A program made the position numbers and the translations under genes. This document shows positions 8,901-15,691 of a DNA stretch of 64,000 nt, one piece after another. The notes under the pieces were generated by a model. It did not search any database, was not told where the DNA came from, and worked only from the letters and a program-made list of their open reading frames with translations. Each line of letters opens with the position of its first letter. Position 1 is the first letter of the stretch. Source of the DNA: Desulfosediminicola ganghwensis (GTDB taxonomy: Bacteria; Desulfobacterota; Desulfobulbia; Desulfobulbales; Desulfocapsaceae); contig NZ_CP050699.1 of the NCBI RefSeq assembly GCF_005116675.2, positions 2,999,001-3,063,000 of the forward strand. The letters run 5' to 3'.

Positions 8901-9129
8901 CCGGAATTGATATTTGCGCCGTTCCCGTGATTTCTCCGCGCACCAGATCAAAGCTGATGGCAAGATGATAATCTGCTGATTCGCTCTCACTTTCAGCTGC
9001 CGCGAGACAAGAAAGAGCTGTGGTAAAGACAAGTGACAGCAGCGTAAACAGCAGAATCAAAATCGAAGATTGCGGCCGGTGCGGGGGCGCCATCACTCGC
9101 TGTGTATGCTGGATGTGGCTGGAATTCAT
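5998..9129 (-). CDS. M1-like metallopeptidase fused to ChaN domain and PDZ domain, secreted
   Basis: This 1043-residue protein has an N-terminal hydrophobic export signal (about residues 20-44). An M1-type gluzincin region follows, with HEILH at 294-298 and the third zinc ligand Glu at about 316 (NWCEGL). The spacing is 17 rather than the usual 18 residues, and the GAMEN substrate motif is replaced by PTGLGMPTF, so classic aminopeptidase activity is uncertain. Residues about 680-905 form a ChaN/DUF399 domain (IYLGEQHTSMSDHRLQ, GMEMFPYTSQEALDQY, QSLWDETMAEEI, AGSQH), a fold linked to haem binding. A PDZ domain (about 945-1030, AGLRITDSIVAIDD) ends the chain. The start at 9129 has AAGG six bases upstream. 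It probably works in the periplasm or on the surface. The combination suggests handling of haem proteins or peptides, which is inference. Confidence 0.8.
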   Translation of the reverse strand: MNSSHIQHTQRVMAPPHRPQSSILILLFTLLSLVFTTALSCLAAAESESESADYHLAISFDLVRGEITGTAQISIPAGEELSLNLGSLKITGKMLKRQDGSNQSITLPQSTSFSIPAANQARELFLSYTNTFSLDDENLISEKGITLLSDWHPVPDKKMRFTLSARLPENFTAITESDDFPLVRDGNQFSATFSNALYGLHFAAAPYSVSSLKVRQGLQVYALFFPEDASLARGYLNKARDYILRYEREIGPFPYNHYAIVANRQPTGLGMPTFTLLGQAVLRLPFIKDTSLGHEILHSWFGNSIEVDYQHGNWCEGLTSYLADHAYRADRDEGVAYRKEAVLNYLSYVNQSNQIPLASFTNASHNQPLAQARRAIGYSRAMMLFHELHSRLGSELFLKGIRTFYQDYRNSSASWHDIEGIFTQTSQQDLSRFFDERLSREDIPNLAIEQVTLRSFADTHALNFKLRQKTREPYQLHIPVRVATTQGEVWFTVKTENIEQEITLELDSPPLGFTLDPQYDFFRMLSEDERPAVWSQFMGATEKIALFSGADTPHEYQPLVEQLQNDSLKIQNDDYTGNSELAESNLLFLGLAGKHVQSLFGSPSHPGNGFTLEVRPNPLNPDHVTVLVTSSGPAQAASAASKLSHYGKYSFLHFENGRIKAKRINDSFNGIQIAIEHLPRGGATSNLQSFGTIADQLSNNDVIYLGEQHTSMSDHRLQLRIIEAIHARHPDMAIGMEMFPYTSQEALDQYTAYNSAMTEKEFLKASGYFSVWSYDYRYFQDIFSFARKNSIPVIGLNLPRETVSTVYSSGGTDALSKEIRDSLPQQRDLSLPGYARQLRQMQSLHQQGGHGSGYASGFIQAQSLWDETMAEEITDHLNKNPGRKLIVLAGSQHTRKDFGIPPRVARRTNVEQASILNIFNGTTPDNLADIADYFFLVESLELPEPGKIGISINEPTAADANLLTISAFNQASKADEAGLRITDSIVAIDDFPIHSMEDVRIALFASLPGDVVQLKIRRTENGFDKEIMFEVELIKPVREQAHP

Positions 9130-9260
9130 GATAGGCCTTAAATTTTTGTCTCAGATTATGAAGAAGAGGTTTTGCCGTCAGACTTGACCGTCACTCCCAC
9201 TTCACTATATTGTTTTCATAGCAGAAAAAACGTCAAATTATTTCATCCGAGTAGAAACTA

Positions 9261-11006
9261 ATGATAATCAAGGCGCAACGCCAAGAAAAAAACAACGATC
9301 TTCAATCGGGCCGTAAAATCAAGTTGGTAGCCCTCAATGCCAAATTCATACATTCATGTCTGGCACTTTTTTATGTGCGCAATGAATTGCGCAGGAATTA
9401 TCCCGAGGCAGAAATTGAAATTCTGCAGTTGACCATCAACGACAATATGTACGAAAGCCTTCTGCGAATCACAGAGGATCAGCCTTTTGGGGTCTTTTTC
9501 TCGGCAGCTATCTGGAACAGCGATAAAACAGAGCAGCTGGTGCGGGACGTGCGGAACTGTCTGCCGGATTGTCGGATCGTAGTCGGAGGCCCACAGGCAG
9601 GGGTGCTTTCGGAGAGCCTTGAACAAGGGCTGTGCAGTATGGTTGTGGGTGAGTTTGAGGGAATTGATCCCGCATTTTATGCTGATCTCGATAGCGGTGA
9701 ACTCAAGCCGAAGTACCAGGGATCTTTTTTTAAGCTGCCAAAGAGGACACTTGATTATCCCTTTTGCGAAGATGATTTTGAGGATCACCTGAAAAACCGG
9801 CATATTTATTATGAGACATCAAGAGGTTGCCCCTATGCATGCACCTACTGCCTGTCAGCGGCTGAAAGAGGGCTTTTTCATAAGGATCTTGAGCAGGTAA
9901 AAGCTGAACTACTGGATATTCTCAAGTATAAACCGAAAGTTGTACGCTTTGTTGACAGAACCTTCAACGACATACCGGAGCGGGCCTACGCCATCTGGGA
10001 ATTTCTTATCGAGCAGGATTGCGACACCCTGTTTCATTTCGAGATCGCACCGGATAGGTTTAGTGAAGAGATGCATGAACTGCTGAAAAAGGTGGAGCAT
10101 GGGCGATTTCAGTTCGAGATCGGTATTCAGTCAACCAATGATGAGACGCTGACAGCTATCCGCAGACGTATTGATAAGGTGGCTGTGCACCCAATCATCA
10201 AGCGCCTGGCGGAGTTGAACACCATTCATCTTCATGTGGATCTCATCCTCGGCCTGCCATACGAGACCGAAGAAAGTTTTGCCAGGTCGTTTGCAGATGT
10301 TTTTGCCATGGGAGCCCACTATATTCAGATGGGGTTGTTGAAAATTTTACCAGACACGCCTATCTGCCATGGGGCTGATGAATATGGTTACCGACACAGC
10401 AGTCATCCACCATATTCGATATTTGCCAATAAATGGCTCAATCATGAGCAGGTCAGCGAACTGTACTGGTTGTGTGAGTGTGTGGAAAAATTTTATAATA
10501 ATCGTTATTTTGTCTCGTTCTGGGCATATTTGCGCCTGCAGGATGAAGATATTTACAATTTTTTTAGCAGGTTACTTGAAGTGGGGGAGCGAAGCGGTTT
10601 TTTGCATCGAGCCTTGACCCAGGAGACCCTCTGTTCGATTCTGTATCAGCTCTGTCAGGATCGTTCAGATCGGGAACTGATTGTTGAGCTATTGCGATAC
10701 GATTGGCTGCGTTGCGGCTTTCGAAAGCTTCCTGATTTTCTGGATATTCCTGAAAATCAGGAGGATATGGTCACAACCAGGGACCTGTTATTCAAAGAGT
10801 TACCAGACAATTTTACCGGAGTGTTTGCATATAAAAACCGAAATCAGTTTTTTAAGCGGTCGGTGTTTTTGAAAATTTCCAATCAGGCTGCGAGATTTCT
10901 GCAACTTGACGAAAGTGGTGCTCAGGCGTTGCGAATTGCATTTTTGCAGGAGCGCGAAAAGACTCTTTATGGGCACAATTCAGTTCTGAGTTTTCCGGCA
11001 AGCTGA
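9261..11006 (+). CDS. B12-binding-domain radical SAM protein, DUF4080 type
   Basis: The 581-residue protein begins with a cobalamin-binding-like Rossmann domain (KIKLVALNAKFIHSCLA, then RIVVGGPQAGV). A radical SAM core follows whose [4Fe-4S]-binding cysteines are C190, C194 and C197 in RGCPYACTYC. Later core motifs include FEIGIQSTNDETL and LHVDLILGLPYET. The helical C-terminal third corresponds to DUF4080. Enzymes of this class carry out radical methylations or rearrangements; the substrate is unknown. The start ATG at 9261 is divergent from the M1/ChaN gene across 131 bp. It ends 131 bp before serA, so co-transcription is possible but not shown. Confidence 0.8.
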   Translation: MIIKAQRQEKNNDLQSGRKIKLVALNAKFIHSCLALFYVRNELRRNYPEAEIEILQLTINDNMYESLLRITEDQPFGVFFSAAIWNSDKTEQLVRDVRNCLPDCRIVVGGPQAGVLSESLEQGLCSMVVGEFEGIDPAFYADLDSGELKPKYQGSFFKLPKRTLDYPFCEDDFEDHLKNRHIYYETSRGCPYACTYCLSAAERGLFHKDLEQVKAELLDILKYKPKVVRFVDRTFNDIPERAYAIWEFLIEQDCDTLFHFEIAPDRFSEEMHELLKKVEHGRFQFEIGIQSTNDETLTAIRRRIDKVAVHPIIKRLAELNTIHLHVDLILGLPYETEESFARSFADVFAMGAHYIQMGLLKILPDTPICHGADEYGYRHSSHPPYSIFANKWLNHEQVSELYWLCECVEKFYNNRYFVSFWAYLRLQDEDIYNFFSRLLEVGERSGFLHRALTQETLCSILYQLCQDRSDRELIVELLRYDWLRCGFRKLPDFLDIPENQEDMVTTRDLLFKELPDNFTGVFAYKNRNQFFKRSVFLKISNQAARFLQLDESGAQALRIAFLQEREKTLYGHNSVLSFPAS

Positions 11007-11137
11007 AAATCGGGAGGAATACAATCCGGCAAATGAGACAGACACAGCAACTCCGGGCAATCGACGGGGAAGTATATCAAAGAGCGGTAACGACTAAAAC
11101 CTTTTGAATTTGCCATGGCAAAGGGGGGGGAGGAGCA

Positions 11138-12328
11138 ATGGTCAGCATGAGGATAAAGAAACTGAATGTCATCGCTCCTGAGGGACTGCGTTTGCTCGGG
11201 GAGGAATTTACCGTAACCGCCGACGAGGCAGATCCCCATGCCATTCTGGTGCGGAGTGCGCAGGTTGATGTTGGCCTGTATCCTTCGCTCTATGCCGTGG
11301 CGAGGGCTGGTGCGGGGGTAAATAACATCAACGTTGCGGAGGCTACCAGCAGAGGTATTTGTGTATTCAATACTCCGGGTGCCAATGCCAATGCTGTGGT
11401 GGATCTGGTATTTCCGATGATAGGCGTCTGGAAGCGCAATATTTATCGGGGTATTCGCTTTTGTGAGTCTCTTGCCGATTTGAAACCAGGCCAGGTGGGT
11501 GAAGTGGTTGAGCAGCGTAAAGCCGCCTTCAAGGGAGAAGAGATCGGTGGCAAGAATCTGGCGGTTGTCGGCCTGGGGCAGATAGGTACCAGGCTGGCCA
11601 ACGGCGGAATCCAGCGACACATGAACGTGAAAGGGTACGATCCATCGCCTGCAGTAGAAAATATCCATCAGCTTTTCCCTGCAGTGAGACTCTGCGGTAC
11701 TTTAAGGGATGCCATTGGCGACGCAGATATCGTTTCGATTCACCTGCCCTTGAATGACAGGACCAGGTATCTTATAAATGCTGAATTTATAAGCAAAATG
11801 AAAAAAGGTTCTATCCTGGTCAACTATTCCAGGGAGCAGATCGTGGATGAAGAGGCGGTTATAGAGGCGCTTGATCAGAATCGGCTTGAAGCCTACCTCA
11901 CAGACTTCCCTACCTCACGGAATGTGGGGCATGAGAAAGTGCTGACAACACCTCATCTCGGCGCCTCCACTTCAGAATCGGAAGAAAATTGTGCCAAAAT
12001 GGCTGCTAAAGAGCTGAGAGCTTACTTGAAATACGGTAACGTGGTGCACAGTGTAAATTTTCCTAATATAGAATCCATACCCACCGATGATATCCACACC
12101 CGCCTGATAGTGATCAATCGCGATGTGCCGGGGATGATCGCCTTCGTTTCAAATGTCTTTGGCAATCACCAGATAAACATTACCAGTTATCTGAACCGGT
12201 CCAATGGGACTGTTGGCTATAATATTATTGATGTGGAAGGGGATATTCCAGCACAGCTTGTCATAGAAGTCGAGAAAAATGAAGATGTTATAAGAACCAG
12301 GTTGATTCACTTCAAAACAGCTGACTGA
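11138..12328 (+). CDS. serA: D-3-phosphoglycerate dehydrogenase, short ACT-domain form
   Basis: The protein oxidises 3-phosphoglycerate to 3-phosphohydroxypyruvate with NAD, the first step of serine synthesis. The D-2-hydroxyacid dehydrogenase features are RAGAGVNNINV, the GLGQIG nucleotide-binding loop near residue 147, the catalytic Arg in VNYSREQIVDEEA, and His in TPHLGAST. A C-terminal ACT domain (about 320-394, INRDVPGMIAFVSNVFG) is the likely serine-sensing module. At 396 residues it lacks the extra ASB domain of long forms. The ATG at 11138 follows GGAGGAG; an 8-G run at 11123-11130 lies just before it. A related hydroxyacid dehydrogenase cannot be excluded. Confidence 0.85.
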   Translation: MVSMRIKKLNVIAPEGLRLLGEEFTVTADEADPHAILVRSAQVDVGLYPSLYAVARAGAGVNNINVAEATSRGICVFNTPGANANAVVDLVFPMIGVWKRNIYRGIRFCESLADLKPGQVGEVVEQRKAAFKGEEIGGKNLAVVGLGQIGTRLANGGIQRHMNVKGYDPSPAVENIHQLFPAVRLCGTLRDAIGDADIVSIHLPLNDRTRYLINAEFISKMKKGSILVNYSREQIVDEEAVIEALDQNRLEAYLTDFPTSRNVGHEKVLTTPHLGASTSESEENCAKMAAKELRAYLKYGNVVHSVNFPNIESIPTDDIHTRLIVINRDVPGMIAFVSNVFGNHQINITSYLNRSNGTVGYNIIDVEGDIPAQLVIEVEKNEDVIRTRLIHFKTAD

Positions 12329-12820
12329 GGCCGTTTGCCGTCGTAGTAAAAAAAACATGACGCGTAGGTTGCTGTTATTTTGTGACAGGTGTGAAAAATT
12401 GGCGGTGATGACTGCTAATGTACAAAAAATTGTATGATTTGGCCTGTTTTAAGCTACCACGGGAAGAGTGCTCAATAGTGTAAGTGGCCGATATATAAGT
12501 CTAAGTCATGTTTGTTGCGCGAGGTGGCACGGATGGTGCAAGGGTTATTATGCTTTTATCTCTTCTCTCCTTTCTCCTGAGAAAGACCGACCTTGCTCCC
12601 CGCTCGGTCGGTTTTTCTTTTTTTATCCTTCCGATGTTGTACTATCCAGCCGAAAGATTTCGTCTCAAGGCTGTGAACAGTCGCATTACCTCCAGCTATT
12701 TTCCCACTGATATGCTCCGCCTGTGAGACTTGTTCATCACGGGTCGCGTTCTTATCTCTATTGAACAATGGGCTTGATCGTCCTGTATATAATTCGATTT
12801 CACCGTTGATACCTTCCGCC
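12329..12820. other. Long intergenic region holding an orphan intrinsic terminator
   Basis: About 490 bp lie between serA and the DUF362 gene. The only strong signal is the terminator at 12586-12617, about 260 bp after serA and 204 bp before the DUF362 start. No coding frame looks convincing. The stretch from about 12420 to 12617 could encode a small RNA or a leader with attenuation, but I recognise no named RNA family and no clear promoter. Confidence 0.5.
12586..12617 (+). terminator. Orphan rho-independent terminator
   Basis: ACCGACC at 12586-12592 pairs with GGTCGGT at 12606-12612 across a 13-base loop, followed by TTTTCTTTTTTT. It is too far from serA to be a simple 3' terminator, so it may end a small RNA or attenuate the DUF362 transcript. 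Confidence 0.8.
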
Positions 12821-13762
12821 ATGACTTCATACCAGAAAAAACACCAGGTTATTCTCAGCCGGTGCCCCGATTACGAACGGGCAAGACTCGGCGATACGTT
12901 GAATAGCGTTATGTCATCACTGGTATTACCGCAAAATACCAGCGGGTTGCGGGTGCTGCTTAAGCCCAATTTCGTCAGTAGCAGGGGGCAGGAAATTGCC
13001 TGCACCAACGTTGAGTTTTTACGGGCTGCTGCTATTTGGTTTAGAGACCATGGGGCGAAGGTCACAATTGGTGATTCTCCAGCCTTTGGTTCCACCAGAT
13101 CAGTGATGGATAATTATGGTATGACTGATCTACTGGCGGATATCGGATGTGAACCCGTAAATTTCAGTCGTCCTGTCGTTCGTGTCGTCGGGGACGGCAT
13201 TTCCCTGGGTATTGCCAGAGAGGCATTTGAATGTGATCTGCTGGTGAATCTGCCAAAGCTGAAAGCACACAACCAGATGTTTGTCACAGGTGCGGTGAAA
13301 AACCTGTTTGGAACAGTAGTGGGCATCCAAAAAGCCGGGTTGCATATGCGTCATGGTAGCTCACATGACGAGTTCGCCAATATTCTTCTGGAACTGTCGG
13401 AGATTTTGCCCGACAATATTTCATTGGTCGATGGCATCAGGGTTATGCATCGATCCGGCCCGATGGATGGAGATCCCTTGAGTCTCGGGTGTGTGGGCGG
13501 TGCTCATAGCGCGGTGGCTCTGGATACTGCCCTGTTGAGCGTTCTTGAACTGCCGTTCGATGAAAGCCCCCTTTGGCGGGTGGCAGCTGCGGCCAAACAC
13601 TCTGGTGCAGATCCGAAAAGCATTGATTATGTCATGGAGCATCCCGAAAGCTTCCACGGTTCAGGGTTTCGGGCTCCGGAAGGATTGAATCCCATCCGAT
13701 TCAATCCTTTTCGCCTTATGATGAGCACCATAAGAAAAGTGAAAATCGCTCTCCGCGGCTGA
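12821..13762 (+). CDS. DUF362 domain protein
   Basis: The protein matches the DUF362 pattern: a VLLKPNFVSSRG segment, VTIGDSPAFGSTR, and the signature NLPKLKAHNQMFVTGAVKNLFG. DUF362 proteins are widespread in anaerobes and often carry ferredoxin domains, but none is seen here. Its function is not established. The ATG at 12821 (MTSYQKKH) is preferred; the frame extends upstream to a TTG at 12761, but that 20-residue extension does not look protein-like. It ends 58 bp before the FabL-type gene, so the two may share a transcript. Confidence 0.75.
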   Translation: MTSYQKKHQVILSRCPDYERARLGDTLNSVMSSLVLPQNTSGLRVLLKPNFVSSRGQEIACTNVEFLRAAAIWFRDHGAKVTIGDSPAFGSTRSVMDNYGMTDLLADIGCEPVNFSRPVVRVVGDGISLGIAREAFECDLLVNLPKLKAHNQMFVTGAVKNLFGTVVGIQKAGLHMRHGSSHDEFANILLELSEILPDNISLVDGIRVMHRSGPMDGDPLSLGCVGGAHSAVALDTALLSVLELPFDESPLWRVAAAAKHSGADPKSIDYVMEHPESFHGSGFRAPEGLNPIRFNPFRLMMSTIRKVKIALRG

Positions 13763-13820
13763 CATATTTCTATAAAAAAGAGTTTCAACAGTACATTTGA
13801 ACCGGCGAAGGATGTTTCCA

Positions 13821-14573
13821 ATGATAAATGTACAAGGAAAGGTGGCCCTGATTACCGGTGGTTCCCGTGGTATTGGTCGGGCTGTTGCTCTGCGTCTGGC
13901 CGAGAACGGGGCCGATGTAGTTGTCAATTACGTGCGTCATAAAGGCGATGCCGAACAGACTGCGAAACTGGTAGAGAAGGCTGGGGCCAGGTGCCATGTG
14001 GTGAAGGCGAATGTGGCTAAAGAAGAGGATCTTGCCAGAATGTTCGCTGAGATTGAACATATCTTCGGGCGTCTTGATATTCTGGTAAGTAATGCTGCCT
14101 CCGGTGTCCTGAAGCCGGCATTGGAGTTGACTGCACGGCACTGGGACTGGGCAATGGACATTAATGCCCGTGCTCTTTTGTTTCTGGTGCAGCATGGCAT
14201 GCACCTGATGAGGCCAGGAAGCAGGGTAATGGCTATTTCAAGCCTGGGCGCGGTCAGGGGTATCGAAAATTATACCACTGTGGGAGCTTCAAAGGCAGCT
14301 CTGGAGGCACTGGTGAGGCATCTTGCCGTGGAGCTGGGACCTAAAGGTATTCTAGTGAATACCATCAGTGCGGGCGCTGTTGACACCGATGCCTTGAAAC
14401 ATTTTCCCAACCGGGAAGAAATTCTCAGGAAATCTGTTGAAGCTACTCCTCTTGGCCGACTGACAACCCCCGGTGACGTAGCTGATATCGCCTTGTTCCT
14501 ATCCAGCGATCTTGCCTCCATGGTGCATGGGCAGGTAATAATTGTCGATGGAGGCTATGCTGTTCATGGCTGA
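13821..14573 (+). CDS. fabL: Short-chain dehydrogenase/reductase resembling enoyl-ACP reductase FabL
   Basis: The protein has the NADP(H)-binding TGGSRGIG loop and several blocks very like Bacillus subtilis FabL: NAASGVLKPALEL, HWDWAMDINARALLF, ENYTTVGASKAALEALVRHL and DTDALKHFPNREE. The catalytic arrangement is Tyr-X6-Lys (YTTVGASK), as in enoyl-ACP reductases, rather than the Tyr-X3-Lys of FabG. It would then reduce trans-2-enoyl-ACP in the last step of fatty acid elongation. I chose ATG 13821 because GAAGGA lies eight bases upstream; the frame opens at a TTG at 13797 and has another ATG at 13812. A different SDR substrate remains possible. Confidence 0.75.
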   Translation: MINVQGKVALITGGSRGIGRAVALRLAENGADVVVNYVRHKGDAEQTAKLVEKAGARCHVVKANVAKEEDLARMFAEIEHIFGRLDILVSNAASGVLKPALELTARHWDWAMDINARALLFLVQHGMHLMRPGSRVMAISSLGAVRGIENYTTVGASKAALEALVRHLAVELGPKGILVNTISAGAVDTDALKHFPNREEILRKSVEATPLGRLTTPGDVADIALFLSSDLASMVHGQVIIVDGGYAVHG

Positions 14574-14695
14574 CAGTGTACATTAACCTTTCAGGATATC
14601 AGAAAAGTTGTCCTTATAAGGATATTGACGAAGCGACCGGAGTTAAAAAATCTCGTCGTTTTGGTATATAGAAAAAATTCAAGCACGTACGATTT

Positions 14696-15295
14696 ATGAT
14701 TTACAGAACTCTCAAACCATTTGTTCTCGCTTCAAATTCACCACGAAGAAAAGATTTTCTCACCGACCTGGGCCTGGATTTCAGGATTGAAGCTCGGGAG
14801 ATAGATGAGTCGCCCCTGACAGCCGAAGACCCGACACTCTATGTGGAGCGAATGGCGAAGCGTAAGGCCTCTGTGGTGGCGGATCTCTTTCCGGGGGAAT
14901 ATGTGGTGGCGGCTGATACAGCGGTCTGTCTTGGTGAGACAATACTCGGCAAGCCAGCTGATGAGCAGGATGCGGTTGAAATGCTGTTGGCGCTTTCCGG
15001 TCGCAGCCATGTGGTTCGCTCCGGAATCTGTCTCCTGAACAGGCAGTTGAACAGGGAAGTAGTTCTGTCTGTGGCAACAGATGTACACTTTGTTGAGTTT
15101 GATGCAGCTGTTGCCAGAAGCTATGTGAAAACAGGTGAGTCTTTAGATAAGGCAGGCGCATACGGTATTCAGGGTAGTGGGGCTTTCCTTGTCGGGCGAG
15201 TTTCCGGTTCCTATACCAATGTGGTTGGGCTCCCCTTGGCTGAAACCATTAATGTCTTAAAAAATGAAAAGATTATAGACTCTTCAATCAATTAG
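14696..15295 (+). CDS. maf: Maf/YceF family nucleotide pyrophosphatase
   Basis: The 199-residue protein has the Maf opening LASNSPRRKDFL, the EYVVAADTAVCLGETILGKP block, and the KAGAYGIQGSGAFLV and SYTNVVGLPL motifs. Maf proteins hydrolyse non-canonical or modified nucleoside triphosphates (dTTP/UTP or methylated forms) and have been tied to septum inhibition. The gene is preceded by a 122-bp gap and followed by a weak hairpin with a short T run. Confidence 0.9.
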   Translation: MIYRTLKPFVLASNSPRRKDFLTDLGLDFRIEAREIDESPLTAEDPTLYVERMAKRKASVVADLFPGEYVVAADTAVCLGETILGKPADEQDAVEMLLALSGRSHVVRSGICLLNRQLNREVVLSVATDVHFVEFDAAVARSYVKTGESLDKAGAYGIQGSGAFLVGRVSGSYTNVVGLPLAETINVLKNEKIIDSSIN

Positions 15296-15336
15296 GTTGA
15301 ACCTGTAACTGTAGAAATGGTACAAAGAGCATAAGC

Positions 15337-15362
15337 AGAGAATAGAGATGTATTCTCTTTTG
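15337..15362 (+). terminator. Probable terminator of maf
   Basis: AGAGAATA at 15337-15344 pairs with TATTCTCT at 15351-15358 across a six-base loop, followed by a short TTT run. The stem is A/T-rich and the T run is brief, so termination may be partial. Confidence 0.5.
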
Positions 15363-15691
15363 CAAAAAAGAGTTGTCCATATTTGCAACAGCCCGTTATG
15401 AGTGAATTTTTGCTGGTAAATGTTTGTTTCTTAGCCTTTATTCAGTTTTACTGAAGCGGAAAACAGTTTGCAGGCATTCTGTGGTACGCTGATGGCTGAT
15501 GTGAAGTGGATCGGTACACAAAGAAGAATAGTATGAATGTTATTGATATCCCTTGGAATTCAGAGCAAATTTCAGTACGATATTCACAACTGTTCTTTAC
15601 GAACTGTATTGCGCCAGATTCTTTAATTATTTTTATCCTTAATTCAAGGCACAAGCCGGTTTGACAGCCCTGTTACAGGAGCCAGAGCTAT
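15363..15691. other. Intergenic region upstream of the HEAT/PilZ gene
   Basis: About 330 AT-rich bases should hold the promoter of the two-gene unit starting at 15692. A 43-codon ORF from ATG 15533 is present but has neither a good ribosome-binding site nor a protein-like composition. I see no riboswitch structure. Confidence 0.4.

Noticed and set aside
11123-11130. Run of eight G residues before serA as a phase-variation switch
   Set aside because: It lies upstream of the Shine-Dalgarno, so length changes would not alter the reading frame or the ribosome-binding-site spacing; there is no evidence of promoter spacing effects.
12515-12545. Resemblance to a T-box core (GAGGTGGCAC) before a terminator
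   Set aside because: The match to the AGGGTGGNACCGCG core is poor, no specifier stem is apparent, and the downstream gene is a DUF362 protein rather than an amino-acid or tRNA-charging gene.
15533-15664. 43-codon ORF upstream of the HEAT/PilZ gene
   Set aside because: There is no good ribosome-binding site, and the composition looks like AT-rich intergenic sequence.
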